Shown in pieces: positions 19,434 to 27,339 of a DNA stretch of 64,000 nucleotides. This stretch comes from an uncultured Lacinutrix sp. Its GTDB lineage: Bacteria; Bacteroidota; Bacteroidia; Flavobacteriales; Flavobacteriaceae. The stretch is taken from assembly GCA_937129145.1 (NCBI GenBank), contig CAKZMU010000077.1:20986-84985 (forward strand), written 5' to 3'. Under the pieces are notes generated by a model, which made no database searches, had not been told where the DNA came from, and saw only the letters and a list, made by a program, of their open reading frames with translations. How positions within the stretch are numbered: position 1 is the stretch's first letter; every line of letters starts with the position of its first letter. The position numbers and the translations under genes are program-made.

Positions 19434-19919
19434 ATGGCACAAGTAGGAATAATTATGGGAAGCAATAGCGACCTCCCAGTCATGCAAGAAGCAATAGATA
19501 TTTTAAAAGGTTTTGATATAGATGTTGAAGTTGATATTGTGTCGGCACATCGCACACCAGAAAAGATGTTTGACTATGGAAAAAATGCGCATACACGTGG
19601 TATAAAAGTCATTATTGCTGGTGCTGGAGGTGCTGCTCATTTACCAGGAATGATAGCGTCATTATCTCCTTTACCTGTAATTGGTGTTCCTGTAAAATCT
19701 AGAAACTCAATCGATGGTTGGGATTCTGTATTATCTATTTTACAAATGCCTGGAGGTGTTCCTGTGGCAACTGTGGCATTAGATGGCGCAAAAAACGCAG
19801 GTATTTTGGCAGCTCAAATTATTGGAGCTTCAGACAAATGTGTATTAGATAAAGTACTTATTTATAAAGAAGGTTTAAAAGCAAAAGTTATAGACGCTGC
19901 AAAATCCATAAAACAATAA
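19434..19919 (+). CDS. purE: N5-carboxyaminoimidazole ribonucleotide mutase
   Basis: A 161-residue class I PurE: VGIIMGSNSDLPVM at the N-terminus, SAHRTPEKM as the substrate loop and GAGGAAHLPGM in the core are all diagnostic. It moves the carboxyl group of N5-CAIR to carbon 4. I use the ATG at 19434; a GTG nine bases earlier would overlap the purK stop. A strong hairpin follows the stop directly, so this ends the purKE operon. Confidence 0.95.
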   Translation: MAQVGIIMGSNSDLPVMQEAIDILKGFDIDVEVDIVSAHRTPEKMFDYGKNAHTRGIKVIIAGAGGAAHLPGMIASLSPLPVIGVPVKSRNSIDGWDSVLSILQMPGGVPVATVALDGAKNAGILAAQIIGASDKCVLDKVLIYKEGLKAKVIDAAKSIKQ

Positions 19920-19942
19920 AACCTCGAGAACATCGAGGTTTT
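19918..19942 (+). terminator. Intrinsic terminator of the purKE operon
   Basis: A ten-base-pair stem, AAAACCTCGA with TCGAGGTTTT, closes a GAACA loop right at the purE stop codon. The arms are flanked by A on one side and T on the other. Confidence 0.8.
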
Positions 19943-20144
19943 ACATTTGCTATTAATTTTTTTATAAGAATGAAGATTCTCTTTAAAAAATCATTGTGCG
20001 AAAGTAAATAATATATCAGTATTAACAGTAAATTGTTAATTACTATTCATAAAATCAGTTAGTTAGAAAGAAAAAACTTATACAATTAGATTTTTTGTAA
20101 TCTAATTTCTAATAAATAATTATTAAAATAATTTTCACCCTATA

Positions 20145-22175
20145 ATGTCCATCTTAAATCAACAATTTTCAACACCATTTAACACTGCGCCTTTTTCAAA
20201 AATAACCAATGAAGACTTTTTGCCTGCTTTTAAAACTGCCATTGAAAAAGCTAGAAAAGAAATTGACGCCATTGTTGAAAGCAAAGAACACCCTACGTTT
20301 GAAAATACTATTGAAGCTTTAGAATTTTCTGGTCAAGAACTGGATAGAATATCGAGTATTTTCTTCAATTTGAATTCTGCTGAAACAAACGATGAAATTC
20401 AAAAAATAGCACAAGAAGTATCGCCTTTACTCTCTGAATTTGGTAACGACATCACTCTAAATGAAGCATTATTTAAGCGTATAAAAACGGTTTACGATTC
20501 TGAACCTAAAAATCTATCCGAAGAGCAAAAAACATTATTAGATAAACGCTATAAAAGCTTTTCAAGAAATGGTGCTAATCTTCCTGATGCTAAAAAAGGA
20601 CAACTTCGTGAAATAGACAAAGAACTAAGTAAGCTAAAACTAAAATTTGGCGAAAATGTCTTAGCAGAAACCAACAAGTTTGAGATGCTGATTACAGATG
20701 AAAACGATGTGTCTGGTTTACCAGAAGGTGCTAAAGAAGCTGCAAAACAATTAGCAGAAAGTAAGGGTAAAGAAGGTTGGATGATTACACTAGATTATCC
20801 TAGCTATATACCTTTTATGACCTACGCAGATAACCGTGAGTTACGTAAAAAACTATCGCTTGCTTTTGGAAGTAAAGCTTTTAAAAATGATGAACTGGAT
20901 AATCAAGACATTGTTATTAAAATTGCAAATCTTCGTTTTAAGCGTGCCCAATTATTGGGTTATAAAACGCATGCACATTTTGTGTTAGAAGAACGCATGG
21001 CAAAAACACCTAAAAAGGTTGAAAGTTTTTTAAATGAATTATTGGAAAAAGCAAAACCAGCAGCTGAACGTGAATTTGCAAACCTTGAAAATTTCTCAAA
21101 AGACCTAGATGGAATCGATACATTACAAAAATGGGATTCAGCTTATTATTCTGAAAAATTAAAACAAAAATTGTTTGATTTAGATGACGAAAAGTTAAAA
21201 CCATATTTCAAACTTGAAAATGTGATTAATGGTGCTTTTACTGTCGCCAATAAACTCTTCGATTTAAACTTTGAAGAAATTGATACCATTGATAAGTACC
21301 ATGAAGATGTGTTGACTTATAAAGTAACAGATAACGATGGTAATTTAGTCTCCATTTTTTACGCAGATTTCTTCCCAAGAGCAGGAAAACGCAATGGTGC
21401 GTGGATGACTTCCTATAAACCGCAATACATACAAAATGGTAAGGAAGAACGACCACATGTGTCTATTGTTTGCAATTTCACAAAGCCTACAAAAAGCAAA
21501 CCTTCACTCCTAACCTTTAACGAGGTTACGACTCTTTTTCACGAATTTGGTCATGCGCTACATGGCATGTTGGCAAACACGACTTATCCTAGTTTGTCTG
21601 GGACGTCGGTGTATTGGGATTTTGTAGAATTACCAAGTCAGATTATGGAAAATTGGTGCTACGAAAAAGAAGCTTTAGAGTTGTTTGCAAAACATTACGA
21701 AACGAATGAAGTTATTCCGATGGATTTAGTAAATAAAATTAAAGAATCGGCTACTTTTCATGAAGGCATGCAAACATTGCGTCAGATAAGTTTTGGCTTG
21801 TTGGATATGAGTTGGCACGGTCAAGACCCTTCAGACATTACAGATGTAAAGAAGCAAGAACTAAAAGCATTTAGCGGTACAAAGTTGTATCCTGATGTAC
21901 CTGAGAATTGTATGAGCACCGCTTTTGCACATATCTTTCAAGGTGGTTATTCATCTGGTTATTACAGTTACAAATGGGCAGAAGTTTTAGATGCCGATGC
22001 TTTTGAATATTTTAAAGAAGAAGGCATTTTTGATAAAACGGTTGCCAACAAGTTTAAAGAATATGTATTATCAAAAGGCGGAACGGAAGACCCAATGGTA
22101 TTGTATAAACGTTTTAGAGGGCAAGAGCCAAAACCTGAGGCTTTGTTGAAGCGTGCTGGATTGATAGAGAGGTAA
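20145..22175 (+). CDS. dcp: M3 family metallopeptidase (peptidyl-dipeptidase Dcp type)
   Basis: The 676-residue product carries the zinc motif HEFGH at about residues 466-470 (LFHEFGHALHG), with the third ligand in the ENWCYEKEAL region that follows. The N-terminal half is helical, as in Dcp, thimet oligopeptidase and OpdA. No signal peptide is seen, so it is probably cytoplasmic and degrades short peptides. The family is certain; Dcp versus oligopeptidase A is less so. The 200 bp upstream hold a small inverted repeat, TTAGATT/AATCTAA at 20086-20105, and no further gene. Confidence 0.88.
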   Translation: MSILNQQFSTPFNTAPFSKITNEDFLPAFKTAIEKARKEIDAIVESKEHPTFENTIEALEFSGQELDRISSIFFNLNSAETNDEIQKIAQEVSPLLSEFGNDITLNEALFKRIKTVYDSEPKNLSEEQKTLLDKRYKSFSRNGANLPDAKKGQLREIDKELSKLKLKFGENVLAETNKFEMLITDENDVSGLPEGAKEAAKQLAESKGKEGWMITLDYPSYIPFMTYADNRELRKKLSLAFGSKAFKNDELDNQDIVIKIANLRFKRAQLLGYKTHAHFVLEERMAKTPKKVESFLNELLEKAKPAAEREFANLENFSKDLDGIDTLQKWDSAYYSEKLKQKLFDLDDEKLKPYFKLENVINGAFTVANKLFDLNFEEIDTIDKYHEDVLTYKVTDNDGNLVSIFYADFFPRAGKRNGAWMTSYKPQYIQNGKEERPHVSIVCNFTKPTKSKPSLLTFNEVTTLFHEFGHALHGMLANTTYPSLSGTSVYWDFVELPSQIMENWCYEKEALELFAKHYETNEVIPMDLVNKIKESATFHEGMQTLRQISFGLLDMSWHGQDPSDITDVKKQELKAFSGTKLYPDVPENCMSTAFAHIFQGGYSSGYYSYKWAEVLDADAFEYFKEEGIFDKTVANKFKEYVLSKGGTEDPMVLYKRFRGQEPKPEALLKRAGLIER

Positions 22176-22192
22176 AACTGACTTTCTGTTTT

Positions 22193-22263
22193 GTTCGACT
22201 CCTCTGGAGTCGCTACGCTTTCATCATTTTGTTTTTTTATAAATGCTTAATTCCTACGGAATT
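22193..22263. repeat. Left flanking repeat of the Y1 transposase region
   Basis: It begins GTTCGACTCC, with the palindrome CGACTCCTCTGGAGTCG at 22196-22212, continues through GTTTTTTTA and ends with AATTCCTACGGAATT at 22249-22263. The same three parts, in the same order and almost the same spacing, recur at 23268-23340 on the other side of the transposase gene. Confidence 0.75.
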
Positions 22264-22327
22264 TTAGACAATTTCCACAATTCAGCTATTCATAAAATCT
22301 ATTAACGCGTTGCATTGCGGCAACAAT

Positions 22328-22480
22328 AGGCCTGATGGCATAGGCTTCATACATTTATATCACAAAATATCTGATAAAAACAGGTCTGATGGCAGAGCCA
22401 TCAAATATTTGTAATACGAGACATTATATGGTTTCGTGACTCCGTAGGAGTCGAACCCAAAAATTTACAAATAGTTCTAC
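22328..22480. repeat. Internal palindromic repeats left of the transposase
   Basis: A degraded unit at 22332-22349 (TGATGGCATAGGCTTCA) precedes a fuller one at 22381-22458. The fuller unit has the hairpin TGATGGCAGAGCCATCA and, about 35 bp on, the palindrome GACTCCGTAGGAGTC. The same unit occurs again at 22640-22715. This and the neighbouring repeats make up most of the 616-bp gap after the M3 peptidase; I see no convincing coding frame in it. Confidence 0.7.
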
Positions 22481-22639
22481 AAATGTTTTATCCTTAATGA
22501 ATTCAACCTTTCAAATATTTGAAAAACCTATCAACGCATTGGTTTTATTACCAAAGACATCATACATTGATAACATTAAACAAAAAGCAACAATCAACCT
22601 GATACAAACACATTTTCACGTTTATAATAAAACAACAAT

Positions 22640-22715
22640 AACCTGATGGTAGAGCCATCAAACATTTATAACACAAAACACTATATGGTTTTGCGACTCC
22701 ATAGGAGTCGTACCG
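22640..22715. repeat. Internal palindromic repeat just upstream of the transposase
   Basis: A second copy of the two-hairpin unit: TGATGGTAGAGCCATCA at 22644-22660 and CGACTCCATAGGAGTCG at 22694-22710. The text between them (AACATTTATAACAC, CTATATGGTTTTG) matches the 22381 copy closely. Confidence 0.7.
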
Positions 22716-22791
22716 AAAAGCCACAAACAATTACAAATAGGGATTTTAATAAAAAATGATACCTTTATAATCATATCATAATATCCGATTG

Positions 22792-23259
22792 ATGCCAAAC
22801 ACTTATTCACAAATTTACATCCAAATTGTTTTTGCAGTTCAACACAGAAATGCATTGATAAAACCTACTTGGGAGGACAAACTTTACAAATACATCACAG
22901 GAATTATAAAAAACAAAGGTCAAAAGCTCATTGCCATTAACGGCACCCAAAATCACATTCATATTTTTGTTGGCATGCAACCAAACTGCTCGTTGAGTGA
23001 TTTGGTACGTGAAATAAAAAAGTCAAGCACTGGTTTTATAAATGAAAATAAGCTCTCTCCATACAAGTTTAATTGGCAAAAAGGTTTTGGTGCATTTTCT
23101 TATGGTCACTCACAGATAGATACGGTTTATAAATATGTGATGAACCAGAAAGAGCATCATAAAACAAAATCGTTCAAGGAAGAGTATCTGGATTTTCTTA
23201 AAAAATTCGATGTTGATTATAAAACTGAGTATTTATTTGATTGGATTGAAGATTCATAA
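22792..23259 (+). CDS. Y1 (HUH) transposase, IS200/REP-associated type
   Basis: A 155-residue single-domain transposase. The HUH metal motif is in NHIHIFVG, and the catalytic tyrosine is expected in DTVYKYVMNQ, followed by HHK. Such enzymes nick and join single strands at hairpins. I start at ATG 22792; a TTG one codon earlier is less likely. The gene is bracketed by matched 71-73 bp flanks with palindromes and has two further hairpin units upstream, a setting closer to REP-associated transposases than to a simple IS200. There is no accessory TnpB gene. The length matches the family, so it may be active. Confidence 0.88.
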   Translation: MPNTYSQIYIQIVFAVQHRNALIKPTWEDKLYKYITGIIKNKGQKLIAINGTQNHIHIFVGMQPNCSLSDLVREIKKSSTGFINENKLSPYKFNWQKGFGAFSYGHSQIDTVYKYVMNQKEHHKTKSFKEEYLDFLKKFDVDYKTEYLFDWIEDS

Positions 23260-23267
23260 AGCACTTT

Positions 23268-23340
23268 GGTTCGACTCCTACGGAGTCGAACAGCTCAACC
23301 TAACCTTGTTTTTTTACAACTATTAAATTCCTACGGAATT
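23268..23340. repeat. Right flanking repeat of the Y1 transposase region
   Basis: It holds a perfect palindrome centred on GACTCCTACGGAGTC (23269-23291), then CTTGTTTTTTTAC, then AATTCCTACGGAATT at 23326-23340. It starts nine bases after the transposase stop. Confidence 0.75.
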
Positions 23341-23366
23341 AAAAAAATAACGACATCAATTAAAAT

Positions 23367-23392
23367 AAACTTTCAATAATTATTGAAAGTTT
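23367..23392. promoter_or_regulatory. Operator palindrome before the GbsR-type regulator
   Basis: A perfect 26-bp palindrome with half-sites ACTTTCA and TGAAAGT separated by eight bases. It covers the -33 region of the promoter of the regulator gene. The same half-sites with the same eight-base gap occur at 23935-23956, which points to autoregulation. Confidence 0.75.
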
Positions 23393-23411
23393 AAAATATT
23401 TCATATCTTTG
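23383..23411 (+). promoter_or_regulatory. Bacteroidota-type promoter of the GbsR-type regulator
   Basis: TTG at 23383-23385, an 18-bp spacer, then TATCTTTG (TAnnTTTG class) at 23404-23411. The start codon lies only five bases further on, so the transcript may be leaderless. Confidence 0.65.
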
Positions 23412-23415
23412 TACT

Positions 23416-23919
23416 ATGAAATACAGTGAAGCAAAATTTAAATTCATTAGCACTTGGGGAAGTTTAGGCTCACTTTGGGGAATTAACAAGGCAATGGCTC
23501 AAATACAAGCGCTCCTTTTTATTTCCACAAAACCATTGTCTATGGAAGACATTATGGAAGAACTTAAAATTTCGCGTGGCAACACAAGTATGAATTTAAG
23601 GCAGCTTATGGATTGGGGAATTGTAACCAAAGAACTCATTCCAGGCGAACGAAAAGAATTTTTCACAACCGAAAAAGATGTACAAGAACTCACTAGAATT
23701 ATTGCAAAGGAACGTAGCCGAAGAGAACTTCAGCCAGTCATAAAAGTGCTTAATGATGTCTCGTCAATTAAAGATGATGGTACAGAGAAAACCAAAGAAT
23801 TGATTAAACAAACAAAAGCGCTTCATGATTTAACCCAAAATGCAGATGCCATGTTAAACAAATTAATCACGCAAAAACAAAACTGGTTAACTAAGTCTAT
23901 TATAAAACTCATTAAATAA
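23416..23919 (+). CDS. GbsR/MarR-type transcriptional regulator
   Basis: A 167-residue winged-helix protein. The opening FKFISTWGSLGSLWGIN is characteristic of the GbsR-like branch; the helix-turn-helix lies at about 42-75 (SMEDIMEELKISRGNTSMN), followed by the wing GIVTKELIPGERKEFF. The C-terminal third is a helical dimerisation region. It is the first gene of a probable operon with three small membrane proteins, an epimerase and a DUF2071 protein. The operator palindrome occurs both before this gene and before the next, so it probably controls its own synthesis and that of the operon. The inducer is unknown. Confidence 0.85.
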   Translation: MKYSEAKFKFISTWGSLGSLWGINKAMAQIQALLFISTKPLSMEDIMEELKISRGNTSMNLRQLMDWGIVTKELIPGERKEFFTTEKDVQELTRIIAKERSRRELQPVIKVLNDVSSIKDDGTEKTKELIKQTKALHDLTQNADAMLNKLITQKQNWLTKSIIKLIK

Positions 23920-23934
23920 AAAAATTTAAATCAT

Positions 23935-23956
23935 ACTTTCAATTTTTTCTGAAAGT
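23935..23956. promoter_or_regulatory. Second operator copy, before the membrane-protein operon
   Basis: Half-sites ACTTTCA (23935-23941) and TGAAAGT (23950-23956) with an eight-base spacer, as in the palindrome at 23367. It lies 17 bp before the next start codon. No clear TAnnTTTG box follows. Confidence 0.7.
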
Positions 23957-23972
23957 TTAAAATTTATAAAAA

Positions 23973-24317
23973 ATGAAAAATATACACTATTTCAACACCA
24001 CAGTTTATTTAATAGTTATAGCTCTATATCTATATGAGCCTATATATGGTGCTTTAGGTCAAATTGGTCTTGGAGTTTTTCAACTAGTATTAGCAATTAA
24101 ATTATCAATGGATGCAAAAGAATTTAAACCTTTTGGTAGGAAAGTTCTAAAAATTTATTGGTATGCAGTCCTTCTTTGGTTTATCAGCTTTTTAATTTTG
24201 ATTGTTCGTTGGGTTGACAAAGATTTTGGCTTAACAATTGTTAATATAGTCCCAATGACTATAGGCTTATATTTTGTTGCTGTTACCTACCTAGTTAGTA
24301 AACACCAAAATTCATAA
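23973..24317 (+). CDS. Small multi-pass membrane protein of unknown function
   Basis: A 114-residue protein with about four membrane helices (TTVYLIVIALYLYEPIYG at the start, YAVLLWFISFLILIVRW in the middle). I recognise no family motif. It follows the second operator copy and begins a run of tightly spaced genes on the same strand, so it is probably controlled by the GbsR-type regulator. Function unknown. Confidence 0.7.
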   Translation: MKNIHYFNTTVYLIVIALYLYEPIYGALGQIGLGVFQLVLAIKLSMDAKEFKPFGRKVLKIYWYAVLLWFISFLILIVRWVDKDFGLTIVNIVPMTIGLYFVAVTYLVSKHQNS

Positions 24318-24334
24318 AACCTAAGTTAATAATT

Positions 24335-24685
24335 ATGAATCACAATGTAATTACATACATAATATACCTACCTATTATTGGCTTTATTATGATAAAAGTT
24401 GGTTGGTTGTTTTATAAAAATGGTGAAGTATTCTTAATAAGCCTTTTTGAAAACAATCTCCAGTTAACAAAAAACGTGAACAACCTACTATTGATAGGAT
24501 ATTACCTAGTAAACTTGGGTTATGCAATCTTAACAATTTCAAATTGGGAAGAAGTCAATTCTTATATAGAAATCTTAAACACATTGGCTTTTATGATAGG
24601 CAAAATAATGCTAATACTAGCCATATTACATTATAACAATATTTTTTGGCTGAACTATTTAACAAAATCTAAAATTCTAAATTAA
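24335..24685 (+). CDS. Small membrane protein, first of a tandem paralogous pair
   Basis: A 116-residue protein with three or four membrane helices. YIIYLPIIGFIMI at the start, FYKNGEVFLISLFENN and LLIGYYLVNLGYAIL match corresponding parts of the next gene (YLIYLPIVITLTI, FKNGRLFMIDIFKGN, FEIGFYLINIGFALY), so the two arose by duplication. Function unknown. It lies 17 bp after the previous gene and 6 bp before its paralogue. Confidence 0.7.
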   Translation: MNHNVITYIIYLPIIGFIMIKVGWLFYKNGEVFLISLFENNLQLTKNVNNLLLIGYYLVNLGYAILTISNWEEVNSYIEILNTLAFMIGKIMLILAILHYNNIFWLNYLTKSKILN

Positions 24686-24691
24686 TATATC

Positions 24692-25102
24692 ATGGAAAAT
24701 TCAAAAATTGTAATCGGATATTTAATCTACTTACCTATAGTTATTACACTAACAATATTTGTATCAAAATCACTATTTAAAAATGGGCGCTTATTTATGA
24801 TAGATATTTTTAAAGGCAATGAAGATATTGCTCTAGCAACCAATAAGCTTTTTGAAATTGGTTTTTACCTTATCAACATTGGTTTTGCTTTATACATTAT
24901 GAAATTATATTACTACTCAACAACAACTGAACTAAGTTACCAACGTCTAATGGAAATGCTAAGTATGAAAATTGGTGGCTTCACAATTTACTTAGGCCTA
25001 ATGCTTTTCTTAAATCTTTTTTTATTTTTTAGAGGAAGACGTAAATCTAAGCAGAGTTTAAGAACTCCTATTTCTCCAAAACCAAATAAAGAAGAGCTAT
25101 GA
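24692..25102 (+). CDS. Small membrane protein, second of a tandem paralogous pair
   Basis: A 136-residue paralogue of the preceding protein, with the same order of helices and the same FKNGRLFMIDIF turn. It adds a basic cytoplasmic tail (RGRRKSKQSLRT) that the first copy lacks. The stop codon overlaps the start of the epimerase gene by four bases, so translation is coupled. Function unknown. Confidence 0.7.
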   Translation: MENSKIVIGYLIYLPIVITLTIFVSKSLFKNGRLFMIDIFKGNEDIALATNKLFEIGFYLINIGFALYIMKLYYYSTTTELSYQRLMEMLSMKIGGFTIYLGLMLFLNLFLFFRGRRKSKQSLRTPISPKPNKEEL

Positions 25103-25998
25103 AAACAATAATTATAGCTGGTGGAAGTGGTTTTCTTGGACAAGTTCTTGAAAACCACTTTACCAAAAAAGGGTACATGGTTGTCATTTTAACTCGACAA
25201 CCTAAAAAAGAAAACGAAGTATATTGGAATGCCACAGATTTAGGTAAATGGACAACTGTATTAGAAAAGTCAGATGCTCTAATAAATCTTACAGGAAAGT
25301 CGGTAGATTGTAGATATAACGAAAAAAACAAAAAACTCATTTATGATTCTAGAATCAACTCAACAAACATTTTGGGTTTAGCAATTAATCTTTGCGAGAA
25401 TCCACCGAAATTATGGATGAATGCCTCAACAGCGACAATTTACAGAGATTCATACGATAAAGAAATGAGTGAAGAAAATGGTGAAATAGGTAACGATTTT
25501 TCAATGAATATTGCAAAGTCTTGGGAAAAGGCTTTCTATTCCATTACTAATCCAAAAACAAGAAAAATTGCTTTACGAACAGCCATTGTTCTTGGAAAAA
25601 ATGGTGGTGCATTTAAACCACTCAAAATTTTGACAAAATTAGGTCTTGGAGGTAAACAAGGAAATGGCAAACAAAAAGTAAGCTGGATTCATGAACTGGA
25701 TTTTGCTAGAGCAGTTGAATTTCTTTTAGAAAATGAAAACTTAGAAGGAAACTTCAATGTATGTGTACCAAAACCAACAGATAATACAACCTTAATGAAA
25801 AGTTTGCAAAAAGCTTTAGGAATACCTTTTGGAATTCCACAACCTAAATTATTATTAAATCTAGGAACAAGATTCATTGGTACAGAAACAGAATTAATAC
25901 TAAAAAGTAGAAATGTAATTCCCGAGCGTTTATTAAATGAAGGCTTTAAATTTAAATTCACAAAAATTAATCTTGCTATAAAAAACTTAACGTTATGA
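25099..25998 (+). CDS. TIGR01777-type NAD(P)-dependent epimerase (YfcH-like)
   Basis: A 299-residue extended short-chain dehydrogenase. The nucleotide loop GGSGFLGQ is at residues 7-14. LINLTGKSVDCRYNEKNKK is typical of the TIGR01777 group, and VSWIHELDFARAVEFLL near 195-210 and the C-terminal DUF1731-like part (PFGIPQPKLLLNLG) complete it. Its substrate is unknown, as for most of this family. It overlaps both neighbours by four bases, a strong sign of an operon. Confidence 0.85.
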   Translation: MKTIIIAGGSGFLGQVLENHFTKKGYMVVILTRQPKKENEVYWNATDLGKWTTVLEKSDALINLTGKSVDCRYNEKNKKLIYDSRINSTNILGLAINLCENPPKLWMNASTATIYRDSYDKEMSEENGEIGNDFSMNIAKSWEKAFYSITNPKTRKIALRTAIVLGKNGGAFKPLKILTKLGLGGKQGNGKQKVSWIHELDFARAVEFLLENENLEGNFNVCVPKPTDNTTLMKSLQKALGIPFGIPQPKLLLNLGTRFIGTETELILKSRNVIPERLLNEGFKFKFTKINLAIKNLTL

Positions 25999-26696
25999 GC
26001 TTCTTAACTGCAAAATGGGAAAATCTTATTATGGCAAATTACGTCATAAACCCAGAAATATTAAAACCATACATTCCTTTGGGAACTCAACTTGATTTTT
26101 TTGAGGATAAATGCTACATCAGTCTAGTTGGTTTTATGTTTAAAGACACAAAAGTATTAGGCTTAAAACTACCGTACCATGTTAACTTTGAGGAGGTTAA
26201 CCTTCGATTCTATATTAAAAATAAAGAAAAACGTGGCGTAGTGTTTATTAAAGAAATTGTACCAAAGTCTTTAATAACTTTTGTGGCAAACACTTTATAC
26301 CATGAACATTATCAAACTTGCAAAATGAAGCACGAAGAAGATAACGACAAAAATGTTTATAGATATAACTGGAAGAACAAGGCAAAGTGGCAAACGCTTT
26401 CAGTAAAAACTAAGCAAAATACGATTCCTCTTGATGAAAATTCAGAAGCTGAATTCATTGCTGAACACTATTATGGTTACACCAAATACAAAAACAAAAC
26501 CTTTGAGTATGAAGTTAAACACCCAAAATGGGAGCAAAAAACTGTTATAGATTATAATATAAATGTGGATTTTGAAGCTAATTATGGTTCAGAATTCAAA
26601 ATGCTAAATCAATTAACACCAACATCAGTATTTTTAGCTGTAGGCTCTGACATATCAGTAGAAAATAAGCGCACCATAAACCCAATCTATCGATGA
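25995..26696 (+). CDS. DUF2071 (YqjF-like) protein
   Basis: A 233-residue protein whose opening (AKWENLIMANYVINPEILK), FVGFMF-like strand (LVGFMFKDTKVLG) and VNLRFYIK match the DUF2071 family, a beta-rich fold of unknown biochemical role that resembles acetoacetate decarboxylase. It ends the probable GbsR-controlled operon and overlaps the epimerase gene by four bases. No signal peptide is seen. The pairing of a TIGR01777 epimerase with a DUF2071 protein suggests a common, uncharacterised task. Confidence 0.8.
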   Translation: MSFLTAKWENLIMANYVINPEILKPYIPLGTQLDFFEDKCYISLVGFMFKDTKVLGLKLPYHVNFEEVNLRFYIKNKEKRGVVFIKEIVPKSLITFVANTLYHEHYQTCKMKHEEDNDKNVYRYNWKNKAKWQTLSVKTKQNTIPLDENSEAEFIAEHYYGYTKYKNKTFEYEVKHPKWEQKTVIDYNINVDFEANYGSEFKMLNQLTPTSVFLAVGSDISVENKRTINPIYR

Positions 26697-26721
26697 AAAT
26701 TTTAAACTTATAGCAAAAGCA

Positions 26722-26750
26722 TTGCAAGTCCGCTTTTTATTATATTTTTG
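26722..26750 (+). promoter_or_regulatory. Promoter of the ECF sigma factor gene
   Basis: TTG at 26722-26724, an 18-bp spacer and TATTTTTG (TAnnTTTG class) at 26743-26750, 25 bp before the start codon. The box matches the primary-sigma type of Bacteroidota. Confidence 0.55.
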
Positions 26751-26775
26751 GGAGAGCAAAAATTAATAGCCATCT

Positions 26776-27330
26776 ATGTCAGGTCATGAAATAAATCCAA
26801 ATAAGTGGATAGATTTGTATTCAGATTATCTGTTTAACTACACCATTACGCGTGTGAGAGATAGAGAGACTGCTCAAGATTTGGTACAAGAAACTTTTTT
26901 TGCTGGACTAAAATCCATGAAAAACTTTAAAGGGCAGGCTAGTGAACGTACATGGTTAATTTCAATTTTAAAACGGAAAATAATTGACCATTATAGAAAA
27001 ATAAATTCGAACAAAGGCAAAGCCGAAGTAAGAATGAATTTGAATTTTAACGGTGAAGATGAAGGTGATTGGCTCGAACAACGTGTTGCAGACCCATTTG
27101 ATAAAACAGCCGAAAACAACTTAGAAAATACCGAACTTGGTTTGGCTATTCACAATTGCATTGGTAAATTGCCTCACAAACAAGCTGAAGTTTTTAAAAT
27201 GAAAACACTTTTAGGTTACGATACTGAAACTATTTGTAATGAATTGGGTATCACAGCGTCTAACCTTTGGGTAATCATACATAGAGCCAGAACATCTTTG
27301 GCTTCCTGTATGGAAAAAAATTGGTTTTAA
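26776..27330 (+). CDS. ECF-type RNA polymerase sigma factor
   Basis: A 184-residue sigma-70 factor with region 2 (YTITRVRDRETAQDLVQETF, residues ~24-43, then FKGQASERTWLISILKRKIIDHYRK) and region 4 (LPHKQAEVFKMKTLLGYDTETICNELGITASNLWVIIHRARTSL as separate helices). The linker of about 50 residues with the acidic piece GEDEGDWLE is longer than average. The next gene, nine bases on, encodes a small cysteine/histidine protein with a zinc anti-sigma motif, so the pair is probably a sigma/anti-sigma module. Target genes are unknown. Confidence 0.88.
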   Translation: MSGHEINPNKWIDLYSDYLFNYTITRVRDRETAQDLVQETFFAGLKSMKNFKGQASERTWLISILKRKIIDHYRKINSNKGKAEVRMNLNFNGEDEGDWLEQRVADPFDKTAENNLENTELGLAIHNCIGKLPHKQAEVFKMKTLLGYDTETICNELGITASNLWVIIHRARTSLASCMEKNWF

Positions 27331-27339
27331 TATAAAGCA

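Larger units (their letters stand above)
22193..23340 (+). mobile_element. Y1 transposase element with palindromic flanks
   Basis: The unit runs from the left flank (GTTCGACTCC...AATTCCTACGGAATT) through two internal hairpin units and the transposase gene to the right flank with the same parts. Flanks are direct, not inverted. No target duplication is visible. Its exact boundaries are inferred from the outer palindromes. Confidence 0.6.

Noticed and set aside
22658..22855. Minus-strand frame of 65 codons overlapping the transposase start.
   Set aside because: It is composed of repeat text and antisense of the transposase gene.
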